A stretch of 64,000 nucleotides of DNA, from positions 37,558-101,557 of the forward strand of contig CAYIYZ010000008.1 of the NCBI GenBank assembly GCA_964367935.1, written 5' to 3'. A program made the position numbers and the translations under genes. The DNA comes from Scatomorpha sp964367935 (GTDB taxonomy: Bacteria > Bacillota > Clostridia > Oscillospirales > Oscillospiraceae). Below, one piece after another: positions 8,267 to 15,965 of the stretch. The notes beneath the pieces were generated by a model. The model ran no database searches. It saw nothing but the letters and a program-made list of their open reading frames with translations, and was not told the origin of the DNA. The stretch's first letter is position 1. Each line of letters opens with the position of its first letter.

Positions 8267-9124
8267 ATGCTAAAAAACAAGAAACTGCGAGTCTTGGTAT
8301 ATATATTATTGACTCTGTTATTAATTTATACGGTGCTTGTCGTTTTACAGGGGCCTGTGGCATATTCGAATATACCGTATGTGTTACCGACTGCCGAACC
8401 TGTCGACCTGTACGAGTTTTTTTATGGTGACGAACTTGGTGATGAGGACTATGCTGTCATCATGGAGCAGACAGGATTGGGTAAGGCGGCGACGGATAGT
8501 TTACGAGCACAGGGCGATATGGGCTATGAAACACTTATGCTAACGCAAGCGCAGTATTTAGCGGACTATGAAGTGCAGATAAAACCCATGTTCTTTATTG
8601 AGTTTTTTACGAAGGAACATAGGTTAATGAATAGTGATGGCGAGACGGTGTATGGACCGGATTTTGTGGACTTACGTCCGGGCGATATACTGGTTTCTTT
8701 GTCCACGCATTCAATATGGGGTTGGTACCACGGCCATGCCGGCTTGGTGATAGATGAGGATACAGCCTTAGAGAGTCGTGCTTTGGGCGAGAACTCTGTA
8801 TATACGAATTTGCAGTACTGGCGGCGCTATACGAGCTATGCGGTGTTACGTGTTAAGGGTGCGGACGAGCAGATGGTGGCTGAGGTGCTGGAATATGCCG
8901 AGGAGCATTTGTATGATGTACCTTATGATCTGTTGGCAGGCTTAGGTGCTGATAAGTTTGAGAGCGGCGACATAGGCACGCAGTGCGGACATTTGGTCTG
9001 GCAGGCGTGGCAGAGTGTAGGGGTGGACTTAGACTCCAATGGTGGACGGATAGTATCGCCGGCGGATTTGTTGTATAGCGATAAATTAGAGGTGGTTCAG
9101 GTGTATGGCCTAAAACTGTCGTAG
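8267..9124 (+). CDS. membrane-anchored permuted papain-like (YiiX/NlpC-P60-type) protein
   Basis: A 285-residue protein with one N-terminal transmembrane segment (VLVYILLTLLLIYTVLVVL) and an extracellular domain. The segments PGDILVSLSTHS and HGHAGLVID, with a conserved His near residue 155, and then TQCGHLVWQAW, with a likely catalytic Cys near residue 239, come in the order His then Cys. That order is typical of circularly permuted NlpC/P60-like enzymes (YiiX/YaeF group). Such enzymes cleave amide or ester bonds in cell wall or lipids; the substrate here is unknown. ATG 8267 follows GGAG by five bases. The next gene starts 18 bases downstream and encodes another membrane-anchored protein, so the two may act together at the cell surface. 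Confidence 0.75.
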   Translation: MLKNKKLRVLVYILLTLLLIYTVLVVLQGPVAYSNIPYVLPTAEPVDLYEFFYGDELGDEDYAVIMEQTGLGKAATDSLRAQGDMGYETLMLTQAQYLADYEVQIKPMFFIEFFTKEHRLMNSDGETVYGPDFVDLRPGDILVSLSTHSIWGWYHGHAGLVIDEDTALESRALGENSVYTNLQYWRRYTSYAVLRVKGADEQMVAEVLEYAEEHLYDVPYDLLAGLGADKFESGDIGTQCGHLVWQAWQSVGVDLDSNGGRIVSPADLLYSDKLEVVQVYGLKLS

Positions 9125-9142
9125 AAGAGGGGGCGGGGCGAG

Positions 9143-9697
9143 ATGGAGGAGAATAGTAAGCCGAGGATAAGGATAAAAAGAAGTGTGGTAATTAGGGTGG
9201 TGGCGTACAGCTTTATACTTTTGTCTGCCTTGCTTATATGGTGGTTGACGGAACCGCCCGACATCGAAGATCGTGAGCCGGGCGAGGTTTTGCGTGACTT
9301 TACTTTTGAGGTAAGTGAAATAGATTTAGAGCAGCTTCGCAGTTATGGAATTCCGATAGTATTGGTGTTTGGAATAACGGATACCGAGCGTATGCAGGAG
9401 ATGCTACCTTATCTAAAAGAGATGAACTTAAAATTATATCCCCATGCATTTATAAAGTACGTGGATTTACGTGAATATCCGAGCGCGGTCGCTGACTTCC
9501 CTGTGCTGACGCTACCGACGCAGGTGTTTTATGCAGATGATGGCAATGCATATGTGCCCGATGATGTAGAGCTTGAGGATTTAAGCTTGTACTATCACAG
9601 GGGTACAGGTAGGCATGAGCATACGGTGCATGAGGGCGCTTTGTCTGAGGACGAGCTTGCGATGATATTGGCGGATATGGGTGTAGAATGGGAGTGA
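9143..9697 (+). CDS. membrane-anchored thioredoxin-fold protein lacking CxxC
   Basis: A 184-residue protein with one N-terminal transmembrane helix (IRVVAYSFILLSALLIWWL) and an outer domain. IPIVLVFGITDTERM and later LPTQVFYADDG match the first beta-strand and the cis-proline region (normally TPTxxF) of thioredoxins. The place where WCxxC should be reads GITDTER, so redox chemistry through a CxxC pair is not possible. It may bind partners or act as a chaperone. It follows the papain-like gene by 18 bases, so co-expression is likely. The thioredoxin assignment rests on pattern reading only. Confidence 0.6.
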   Translation: MEENSKPRIRIKRSVVIRVVAYSFILLSALLIWWLTEPPDIEDREPGEVLRDFTFEVSEIDLEQLRSYGIPIVLVFGITDTERMQEMLPYLKEMNLKLYPHAFIKYVDLREYPSAVADFPVLTLPTQVFYADDGNAYVPDDVELEDLSLYYHRGTGRHEHTVHEGALSEDELAMILADMGVEWE

Positions 9698-9740
9698 GTT
9701 GAGGGATATAAAGTAAATGCGGTGGAATTTTAAAAATGTA

Positions 9741-9769
9741 TTGACATTTAGGAAAAAACAGTATACTAT
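9741..9769 (+). promoter_or_regulatory. promoter of the zinc-ribbon gene
   Basis: TTGACA (9741-9746), 17 bases, then TACTAT (9764-9769). Confidence 0.75.
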
Positions 9770-9777
9770 GAATTGAA

Positions 9778-9809
9778 CAGCGATGCAGCGATGCGAATCT
9801 GCGTCGCTG
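9778..9809 (+). promoter_or_regulatory. 5' UTR stem-loop before the zinc-ribbon gene
   Basis: CAGCGATGCAG (9778-9788) pairs over 11 positions, with one G-U, with CTGCGTCGCTG (9799-9809) around a ten-base loop. It lies at or just after the predicted transcription start, 25 bases before the ATG. There is no U-run, so it is not a standard terminator. It may stabilise the mRNA 5' end or control translation. Confidence 0.6.
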
Positions 9810-9834
9810 TATATTTTATGTAAAGAGGTATCAC

Positions 9835-10098
9835 ATGTTCAACGACAAGACCATCGCCTGCAAAGATTGTGGGCAAGACTTCGCTTTTACTGCAAGCGAG
9901 CAGGAATTTTTCGCTGAGAAGGGCTTCACAAATGAGCCTCAGCGTTGCAAGCCGTGCAGAGATGCTCGTAAGGGCATTACTCGTGGCCCCAGACAGATGT
10001 TTGACGCAGTATGTGCAGAATGCGGAGTGGAGTGCAAGATCCCCTTCGAGCCGCGCACCGATCGTCCCGTCTACTGCAGCGACTGCTTTAGGAAATAA
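9835..10098 (+). CDS. small double zinc-ribbon protein
   Basis: An 87-residue soluble protein with two zinc-binding clusters. The first is CKDCG (residues 9-12) with CKPC about 26 residues later, as in the probable zinc-ribbon family zf-Tbcl. The second is CAECG and CSDC near the C-terminus, the CxxC-x17-CxxC type. Small proteins like this occur widely in Clostridia, and their role is not known; nucleic-acid binding is a guess. It is a single-gene unit with a consensus promoter, a 5' UTR hairpin and a terminator. Confidence 0.85.
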   Translation: MFNDKTIACKDCGQDFAFTASEQEFFAEKGFTNEPQRCKPCRDARKGITRGPRQMFDAVCAECGVECKIPFEPRTDRPVYCSDCFRK

Positions 10099-10125
10099 AT
10101 CTCGTTTCCGAAGCGAAAAGCAAAA

Positions 10126-10172
10126 GCGCCCGATAGCTGACCTTGTGTCAGGCTGTCGGGTGCTTTTTATTT
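10126..10172 (+). terminator. intrinsic terminator after the zinc-ribbon gene
   Basis: GCGCCCGA and TCGGGTGC form the outer stem, CTGAC/GTCAG an inner stem, followed by TTTTTATTTATTTTTT. Confidence 0.8.
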
Positions 10173-10180
10173 ATTTTTTG

Positions 10181-10264
10181 GCCTTGTTTGGTCGGGGCTA
10201 CCGCCCCGAGACCCCACGATTTTTTGAAAAAAATCGAGTAAAACTTTTATCTTGACTTCGCCCC
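10181..10264 (-). repeat. modular intergenic repeat, copy A (partial)
   Basis: Read on the minus strand it starts GGGGCGAAGTC. It continues with the hairpin GATTTTTTTCAAAAAATC and then a GC-rich hairpin, GGGGCGGTAGCCCC. The same order is seen in copies C, D, E and F. Unlike those, no gene ends just upstream of it on its own strand. Confidence 0.7.
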
Positions 10265-10278
10265 TAAGTGTTTAGTGG

Positions 10279-10307
10279 GCATATTTTTATGCCTTGCCGA
10301 ATAGATT
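10279..10307 (+). promoter_or_regulatory. candidate sigma-E promoter of the spoIIIA operon
   Basis: GCATATTT (10279-10286), 13 bases, AATAGATT (10300-10307) resembles the mother-cell sigma-E consensus (kmATATTT and CATACAnT). This fits the known sigma-E control of spoIIIA. The expected start of transcription is very close to the ATG at 10314, so the mRNA might be nearly leaderless. Confidence 0.45.
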
Positions 10308-10313
10308 GTCCAC

Positions 10314-11198
10314 ATGAGGGTAAGTGATAACTACAAAAATGCGGTGAAGCTAATGCCGCTACATATGCGTGACTGCCTACAGGCGCTCTCTGAGCGTGAA
10401 CAGGTGAACACAGAGGAAATACGCCTGCGTGTCGGACAAGTGCCGAGCGTGCTCATAGCAGATAGGGAACGTCCTGTAGGTGACTGCAAAGTAGGAGTTC
10501 GTGACCTTGATTCAGTACTGGAAAGTGCAACGAGGGCATCGGCGCATACGGCTTTGGCACAGAGTGCCGAGGGCTATGTGACGATCAGCGGAGGGTGCAG
10601 ACTCGGCTTGTGCGGCGAGGTTATAGTGCGTGAGGGAAGCGGACAAGGTTTACGCCGCCTCAGCAGTGTCGCTCTACGTATAGCGAGAGAGCATAGAAAG
10701 TCGGCGAATGGCTTATATGAGCGTATGATACTTGAAGGCTTCAGGGATACACTTGTGGTGTCGCCGCCGGGTGTGGGTAAGACGACCTTGCTACGAGAGT
10801 TGATACGCAGGTTGTCTAATGATGGTTATAGGGTGGCTGTGGCGGACGAGCGTGGAGAGATTGCCGGCGTGTGCGAGGGTGAAGCGTATTTTGATATAGG
10901 TGCGAGCACAGATGTGATGAGCTATGCGCCTAAGGCGCAAGCGGCTATGCAGCTTATTCGTGCGATGAATCCTCAGGTACTTGCCATGGACGAGATAAGT
11001 TCACCGCAGGATATAGAGGCCGTGTATAAGGCGTCGGGCTGTGGAGTGAAGCTGCTTGCAACGTGCCATGGTAACGATGCAAAATCCTTACATAAGCGTG
11101 CTTTGTATCGAGAGCTGTTGGCAGAAGGTGTGTTTGAGCGAGTGGTGAGCATAAAAAAAGTGAGAGGCACACGATGTTATGATTTGGAGGTGCTGTGA
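10314..11198 (+). CDS. spoIIIAA: stage III sporulation protein AA (ATPase)
   Basis: A 294-residue secretion-type ATPase that powers the SpoIIIA-SpoIIQ channel between mother cell and forespore. The Walker A motif PPGVGKTTL lies near residue 155, VADERGEIAGV follows, and the Walker B region VLAMDEIS lies near residue 224, all typical of SpoIIIAA. An in-frame stop at 10302 leaves ATG 10314 as the first possible start, although it has no good ribosome binding site. It begins an eight-gene operon with short overlaps. Confidence 0.96.
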   Translation: MRVSDNYKNAVKLMPLHMRDCLQALSEREQVNTEEIRLRVGQVPSVLIADRERPVGDCKVGVRDLDSVLESATRASAHTALAQSAEGYVTISGGCRLGLCGEVIVREGSGQGLRRLSSVALRIAREHRKSANGLYERMILEGFRDTLVVSPPGVGKTTLLRELIRRLSNDGYRVAVADERGEIAGVCEGEAYFDIGASTDVMSYAPKAQAAMQLIRAMNPQVLAMDEISSPQDIEAVYKASGCGVKLLATCHGNDAKSLHKRALYRELLAEGVFERVVSIKKVRGTRCYDLEVL

Positions 11199-11704
11199 TG
11201 CTGAGGATGTTGGGAGCAGCTTTGGTGCTGACTGTGCCGACGGTGTTTGGCGTAAAACTGGGCGCCGAGGCGGTACGTAGAGCACGTTTTGTGCAGGCGA
11301 TGTCCTCGTCGCTTGTGATGTTGAGGTCGGAAATAGTCACGAATTTGTGTCCTTTACCTGAGGCGATACGTAGGTTGCAGTTGAGAGGTCCAAAGGAGGT
11401 GCAGATGTTTTACGGACTTCTGGAATTTAAGGTTGAGGACATAGGCGAGCGAGAGTTTTCGGCAATTTGGGACGAGTGTGTAGCATGTACGGAAATGTCA
11501 AAAAGCGACAAGGCGGCATTGTCCGATGCAGGCAGAGTCTTAGGACGCTATGCGGCAGAGGAGCAGGCGGCGGCACTGACACTATGTATAGAGCAACTAA
11601 ATGCAGCGGCAAAAAAGAGTGAAGTGGAAGCACAGCAGACGCGCAAGCTCTGCACGGGCTTGGGTCTGGGTGCGGGCATGGTACTGGCGATAATGTTACT
11701 GTGA
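11198..11704 (+). CDS. spoIIIAB: stage III sporulation protein AB
   Basis: A 168-residue membrane protein with hydrophobic segments at both ends (LGAALVLTVPTVFGVKLG and LGLGAGMVLAIMLL). It resembles a GspF-like platform subunit of the SpoIIIA complex. FVQAMSSSLVMLRSEI and the charged middle match the family. ATG 11198 overlaps the spoIIIAA stop by one base and lies seven bases after GGAGG. The GTG one codon earlier is less well spaced. Confidence 0.93.
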   Translation: MLRMLGAALVLTVPTVFGVKLGAEAVRRARFVQAMSSSLVMLRSEIVTNLCPLPEAIRRLQLRGPKEVQMFYGLLEFKVEDIGEREFSAIWDECVACTEMSKSDKAALSDAGRVLGRYAAEEQAAALTLCIEQLNAAAKKSEVEAQQTRKLCTGLGLGAGMVLAIMLL

Positions 11705-11716
11705 AGGAGATAGGGA

Positions 11717-11911
11717 ATGGAAGTTGATTTGATTTTCAGAGTAGCGGCGGTCGGGATATTGGTGGCGGTGCTAAATATACTGCTGACACGCTCCGGCAGG
11801 GACGAGCAGGCGTTAATGACGACGATAACGGGCCTGGTGGTAGCGCTTGTGTTAGTGGTACAGCAGATAAGTGAGTTGTTTGACTTAGTAAAAAGTCTGT
11901 TCGGCTTTTGA
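11717..11911 (+). CDS. spoIIIAC: stage III sporulation protein AC
   Basis: A 64-residue membrane protein with two hydrophobic helices and the conserved RSGRDEQALM loop, normal length for SpoIIIAC. It is a membrane part of the mother-cell side of the feeding channel. AAGGAG precedes the ATG. It sits in the usual place between AB and AD. Confidence 0.95.
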   Translation: MEVDLIFRVAAVGILVAVLNILLTRSGRDEQALMTTITGLVVALVLVVQQISELFDLVKSLFGF

Positions 11912-11912
11912 T

Positions 11913-12299
11913 ATGGACTTTGCGGTGAGAGCGGTGGCGGTCGGGCTAACGGCAGCCTTGGCTGCCTTATTGATAAAAAAGAGTAATGCCGAATATGCCT
12001 TGGTACTCAGTCTTGCAGGCGGTTTTGTGATTTTACTTGCGGTTCTGGAACTGATGGGATCGGTGACACAGATAAGTGAGAGGCTAACTGCGATGTCGGG
12101 GGTCTCGCCGACAGTGTTCACGCCACTCATAAAATGTGTGGCTATAGGCGTGGTAACGAGAGTGGGAGCGGATGCTTGTAAGGACAGTGCAAATGGTTTT
12201 CTCGCTACGAGCGTGGAGCTCGCTGGTACAGTGGCGGCACTTGTGGCGGCATTGCCGCTCGTTGAGAACTTTTTATCTGTGATGGAGGGTCTCTTGTGA
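11913..12299 (+). CDS. spoIIIAD: stage III sporulation protein AD
   Basis: A 128-residue integral membrane protein related to SpoIIIAC. It starts one base after the AC stop and overlaps spoIIIAE by four bases. The KKSNAEYALVLSLAGG loop and four hydrophobic stretches fit the family. It acts with AC and AE in the outer forespore membrane. Confidence 0.95.
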   Translation: MDFAVRAVAVGLTAALAALLIKKSNAEYALVLSLAGGFVILLAVLELMGSVTQISERLTAMSGVSPTVFTPLIKCVAIGVVTRVGADACKDSANGFLATSVELAGTVAALVAALPLVENFLSVMEGLL

Positions 12300-13387
12300 T
12301 ACGAAAGACTTTAATACTGCTGTTTATAAGCGTAATACTCATAAGTCCGGTACAAGCTGCGGGCAATGTGCAGTTCGATGCCTACGGCATACCGGAATTA
12401 GAGGAAGCTATACCGGATGCGGCGGCGGATATAGTGGGTGATATAGGCGTCGAGGATGCTGTTAATGCGGAATTGTTGTTAGAGAAGTTGTGGGAGGGTA
12501 TGAAAGCTGCGGTAGAGGGCATGTTTGCGGCGGCGTTCCGTAATGGTGTAGCGGTGCTTGCTGTTGTACTGCTTTGCGGACTGCTGGCGCAATTTGCGTT
12601 TACGCAGGTGCCTAAATATATAAATATAGTGGGAGTGCTTGGAATAAGCGTGATAATAGTCGGTGACAGCGGCTCCGTTATACAAGGAGCTTCTGAGGCA
12701 CTGCAAAGTATGACGGACTTTTCGCATCTCATGTTACCCAGTCTGTGTGCTGCGGCGACAGCAAGCGGAGCTTTGAGTTCGGCGACTGCAAAGTTTGCGG
12801 CGACGGCCTTGTTTATGGATATATTCATGACCTTATCATTTTATGTGATAATACCGCTCATATTTTTGTATCTTGCAGCTTCTGTGTCTGCGGCTGCTTT
12901 AGACAGCTCGCCCCTGAGGGGTGCAGCTTCGCTTATAAAGTGGCTGTGTACGATGTCCATAACTTTAGTCATGAGTGCGTTTACGCTCTACCTAACTATA
13001 ACTGGTGCGATAACTGGTGCAACTGATGCCTTGGCGCTTAAAGCTACAAAAACAGCGATGTCCACGGCACTACCCGTGGTCGGCGGCATAGTATCGGATG
13101 CGGCGGATACGGTTTTGGTGGGCGCCGGTATGATAAGGAGTGCGGTAGGCGTATTCGGAGTACTGATTGTGGTGGCTATATGTATAGGCCCTTTTGCTGC
13201 CTTGGGCTGCAAGTATTTAGTGTATAAAGCAGCGGCGGCGGTGGCGGAGAGTTTTTCTCAGGGACGCATGTCGGATGTTATAAGCAGCGTGGGGACGGCG
13301 TTCGGTATGGCCTTGGGACTTGTGGGTAGTGGGGCTGTCATGCTGTTTTTATCTATAGTGTCCATGATTAGGGCGGTGAGCTTATGA
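12296..13387 (+). CDS. spoIIIAE: stage III sporulation protein AE
   Basis: A 363-residue protein that starts with a signal-like segment (TLILLFISVILISPVQAAG) and then has several transmembrane helices. This is the polytopic core subunit of the SpoIIIA apparatus. GTG 12296 overlaps the AD stop and follows GGAGGG. The length is close to the family's usual value of about 390. Conserved glycine- and alanine-rich membrane segments run from residue 80 to the end. Confidence 0.95.
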   Translation: MIRKTLILLFISVILISPVQAAGNVQFDAYGIPELEEAIPDAAADIVGDIGVEDAVNAELLLEKLWEGMKAAVEGMFAAAFRNGVAVLAVVLLCGLLAQFAFTQVPKYINIVGVLGISVIIVGDSGSVIQGASEALQSMTDFSHLMLPSLCAAATASGALSSATAKFAATALFMDIFMTLSFYVIIPLIFLYLAASVSAAALDSSPLRGAASLIKWLCTMSITLVMSAFTLYLTITGAITGATDALALKATKTAMSTALPVVGGIVSDAADTVLVGAGMIRSAVGVFGVLIVVAICIGPFAALGCKYLVYKAAAAVAESFSQGRMSDVISSVGTAFGMALGLVGSGAVMLFLSIVSMIRAVSL

Positions 13388-13875
13388 TGGACGTGATGCG
13401 TGAGTGGATATTAAATCTGACGGGCTCTGCGACCTTTTGCCTTTTGGCGATGCTACTGTGTCCTGAGGGGCGTGTAAAAAAGCTACTCGGACTGCTCTGC
13501 GGTATAGTGATGTCCGTGAGCTTACTCTCACCTGTCTTGGAGTTTGAGTTTGATGACTACTCGGAATACATGGCAAAATACAGGCAAGAGGCGAGCGAGG
13601 CGGCACAGAGTGGAACGGATGAGGGAGAAAGATTAAAGAGAACAATCATAGAGACGGAATGTGCAGCATATATATTGGACAAAGCGAAGGAGCTGTCCTT
13701 AGACTTAAACTCTGTGCAAGTAACGGCGAGTTGGAGCACGGAGGGATTTTGGTATCCGTATGAGGTAAGGGTAAGTATACTGAGCGAACATACAGGTTAT
13801 GAACGGCTGACAAGTCTCATAGAAGCGGAGCTGGGCATACCGAGTGAGAGACAGTACATCGAGGAGGGCGGGTGA
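13384..13875 (+). CDS. spoIIIAF: stage III sporulation protein AF
   Basis: A 163-residue protein with two N-terminal transmembrane helices (GSATFCLLAMLLCPEG and GLLCGIVMSVSLLSPVL) and a soluble domain of about 110 residues. The domain resembles the ring-building fold of secretion systems (CAAYILDKAKELSLDLNSV with YPYEVRVSIL). ATG 13384 overlaps the AE stop. Confidence 0.92.
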   Translation: MMDVMREWILNLTGSATFCLLAMLLCPEGRVKKLLGLLCGIVMSVSLLSPVLEFEFDDYSEYMAKYRQEASEAAQSGTDEGERLKRTIIETECAAYILDKAKELSLDLNSVQVTASWSTEGFWYPYEVRVSILSEHTGYERLTSLIEAELGIPSERQYIEEGG

Positions 13876-14213
13876 TGGACGCACTGAAAAAGGCGGCAGA
13901 GAAATATAAGTATCTAATGCTTCTATTAGTGGTAGGAGTGGTACTTTTAACTTTGCCGGCAGGCACGGACGGAGGGGTGTCGGAGGGCACACCGTCACGC
14001 TATACGAGTGACGAAGAGGAGCGCCTGGAACAGGTGCTCTCGACGGTCGAGGGAGTCGGCGCTGTGAGTGTGCTGTATTCTGAGGAAGGCGTAGCGGTCA
14101 TCTGCGAGGGCGCAGACAGGGCAAGTGTCAGGTTAGCAGTGACTGAGGCGGTCGGCGCATATACAGGGCACGCTGTAAATGAGATTAGCGTAATAAAAAT
14201 GAAAACAACGTAA
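13875..14213 (+). CDS. spoIIIAG: stage III sporulation protein AG, shortened form
   Basis: This protein forms a ring in the intermembrane space of the engulfed forespore. Here it has only 112 residues, against roughly 190-230 in most species. The N-terminal helix (LMLLLVVGVVLL) and both halves of the FliF/YscJ-like ring-building motif are present: EERLEQVLSTVEGVGAVSVL, then GVAVICEGADRASVRLAV. The long insertion that normally separates them, which in Bacillus subtilis folds into the beta-triangle lining the channel, is absent. The reading frame is intact, so this looks like a natural short form and not a frameshift. ATG 13875 follows GGAGGG by six bases and overlaps the AF stop. Confidence 0.9.
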   Translation: MDALKKAAEKYKYLMLLLVVGVVLLTLPAGTDGGVSEGTPSRYTSDEEERLEQVLSTVEGVGAVSVLYSEEGVAVICEGADRASVRLAVTEAVGAYTGHAVNEISVIKMKTT

Positions 14214-14229
14214 ATGGGAGGCGAGGACA

Positions 14230-14895
14230 GTGAATAGGTTGAAAAGAAATTCTGTGGTAGCAGTAGTGGTGCTGTGCGTGTGTGCGGCGGTTTATTTAAA
14301 CTGGTCGTATAACAATGACTGGGGCGGAGCGGACGAAGCAATGATAGAGGCGGAAAATGAGCAGATGGAAAATGCGAACTTAGAGTTTGCCAATACAGAG
14401 ATGGCAGACCCTGTTTCAGATTATTTCGCACAAGCACGCTTGACGCGTCAGGAATCGAGAGCGGAGGCATTGGCACTTTTGGAGGTAGCGGCAGCGTCGG
14501 AGGCGGCATCTCAGGAGACCATAGACTCGGCGATGAACGAGATTGCGGCGATGGCGAATTTTTCCATGAGCGAGACGCAGGTTGAAAATCAGTTGCTTGC
14601 GAAAAACTTTGCCGATTGCGTTGTGTATATGTCCGATGAGGGCGTGACAGTGGCGGTTCCTGCGCCCGTGGAAGGTCTGGGAGAGGCTGACATAGCGAAG
14701 ATAAGCGATGTAATAATCAGCGAGACGGACTATGATCTCACGCAGGTGAATGTAATAGAAGTCAAAAACACAGGTGACGAAGCTACAGATGAGCCTGTGA
14801 GTCCGGTGCCTGAGAGTGCTGTACCGGAGAGCCCCATACCTACAGAGGACACATTGGTGATACAAGATAACATGTCAACGGATGTGACACAGTAG
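14230..14895 (+). CDS. spoIIIAH: stage III sporulation protein AH
   Basis: A 221-residue, single-pass membrane protein that meets SpoIIQ across the intermembrane space. It has an N-terminal helix (SVVAVVVLCVCAAVYL), a charged coiled segment, and a YscJ-like domain at residues 85-180 (FADCVVYMSDEGVTV, DLTQVNVIEVK). A low-complexity acidic and proline-rich tail of about 40 residues follows, which is not typical. The start is GTG. It is the last gene of the operon before a strong terminator. Confidence 0.94.
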   Translation: MNRLKRNSVVAVVVLCVCAAVYLNWSYNNDWGGADEAMIEAENEQMENANLEFANTEMADPVSDYFAQARLTRQESRAEALALLEVAAASEAASQETIDSAMNEIAAMANFSMSETQVENQLLAKNFADCVVYMSDEGVTVAVPAPVEGLGEADIAKISDVIISETDYDLTQVNVIEVKNTGDEATDEPVSPVPESAVPESPIPTEDTLVIQDNMSTDVTQ

Positions 14896-14899
14896 CATA

Positions 14900-14945
14900 A
14901 AGCTACCCCGACTATCGAAAAATTCGACAGTCGGGGTAGCTTATT
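14900..14945 (+). terminator. bidirectional terminator after spoIIIAH
   Basis: AAGCTACCCCGACT (14900-14914 region) pairs with AGTCGGGGTAGCTT (14929-14942), with an inner TCGAA/TTCGA stem and a short TTATTTT tail. It also serves the convergent gene at 14957. Confidence 0.85.
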
Positions 14946-14956
14946 TTGAAATCATA

Positions 14957-15841
14957 TCACTCCGACTGCCAACGAAATTCGTCATCAGCCGAGTATATTT
15001 GCCAGTCACTTTGACTTATAGGTGTGAAGGCACCGTCAGTGCTAATGGTAAAGCTGTCAAGGTTGAGGTGGTGACGCAGGCCGAGATTGTCGGTGAGTAT
15101 CAGTGCGATGGTAAATACAGCGTCCTCACGCAAGGGTAAAGTACGCTCAAACTCCATGCCGTCAAGCTCGGATAGAGCTATAAGCTCTTCAGCCATTACA
15201 CTACCGTCAACTTTAACGGCGAGTGCTGCGGATACGTACTCTATGCCATCTGACGATGGTAGCGAATCAATGACAGAGAGCTCGGCACTAATAGCGTGAC
15301 CTTCTGCGCTAGTCTTTACATCGTATTGCCAATCAAGGGTCATTTGAGGGAAAAAGGCGAAGGCGAGCTTTTCATAGCTGAGGTGAGCGTTATTTTCCGT
15401 GACAATGGTTTCGTCCGCCTTGTTGATTATAATGATGGGATAGGGCTCCTCACTGAAAATGTAGCAAGGTATGGTGAGCGTATAGCCGTCCCCCTGTTTT
15501 TTCATTTCATGCGCCTCACCCGAGAAGCTGAGGCCGACGCTTTTTATACTCGCCGGTTCTCTCGGGATAAGAGTGAAAGTAAGTGGTACTGCAAGACTGT
15601 GGGTGTCAAGATCGCCCACTTCTATATCAGCGTGTGAGAATAAGCTTGAAGTTGCGGTTATCATGTCATCCACATCAGTGTAAATTCCATCCACTGTGTT
15701 AGAGAGTGCATTAAGCTCCGATTGCAGAGCGGCCTTAGTGTCTTGCACTTTTCCGTACAGTGAAAAAATCAGAAAGAGAGATAGTGTCTGCGTACATATA
15801 AGTAAAATTACTATAACGATCATTATACGATTTTTTGACAT
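14957..15841 (-). CDS. membrane-anchored extracellular protein, unknown
   Basis: A 294-residue protein with an N-terminal membrane helix (IMIVIVILLICTQTLSLFL). A short coiled-coil-like segment (DTKAALQSELNALSNTVDG) follows, then a beta-rich outer domain of about 230 residues that repeatedly mentions Thr, Ser and Asp. I recognise no family. I chose ATG 15841 because GAAGGAGGGG lies before it; an upstream in-frame extension would run through the divergent promoter region. It is convergent with the spoIIIA operon and divergent from the U32 gene. Confidence 0.75.
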   Translation of the reverse strand: MSKNRIMIVIVILLICTQTLSLFLIFSLYGKVQDTKAALQSELNALSNTVDGIYTDVDDMITATSSLFSHADIEVGDLDTHSLAVPLTFTLIPREPASIKSVGLSFSGEAHEMKKQGDGYTLTIPCYIFSEEPYPIIIINKADETIVTENNAHLSYEKLAFAFFPQMTLDWQYDVKTSAEGHAISAELSVIDSLPSSDGIEYVSAALAVKVDGSVMAEELIALSELDGMEFERTLPLREDAVFTIALILTDNLGLRHHLNLDSFTISTDGAFTPISQSDWQIYSADDEFRWQSE

Positions 15842-15872
15842 GAACACCCCTCCTTCACAAGGTCTTTTTTTT

Positions 15873-15901
15873 ACTTTACCACAAAACGATAAAAGTCGCA
15901 A
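15873..15901 (-). promoter_or_regulatory. promoter of the anchored unknown gene
   Basis: On the minus strand TTGCGA (15901-15896), 17 bases, TAAAGT (15878-15873). Confidence 0.55.
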
Positions 15902-15913
15902 GAAGCAGAGTCT

Positions 15914-15942
15914 TTGACGAGCGGTAAAAACTGTGTTAATAT
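15914..15942 (+). promoter_or_regulatory. promoter of the U32 gene
   Basis: TTGACG (15914-15919), 17 bases, TAATAT (15937-15942). It is divergent from the promoter at 15873-15901. Confidence 0.65.
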
Positions 15943-15965
15943 AAGGGGATAAGGTGGGATTAAAA

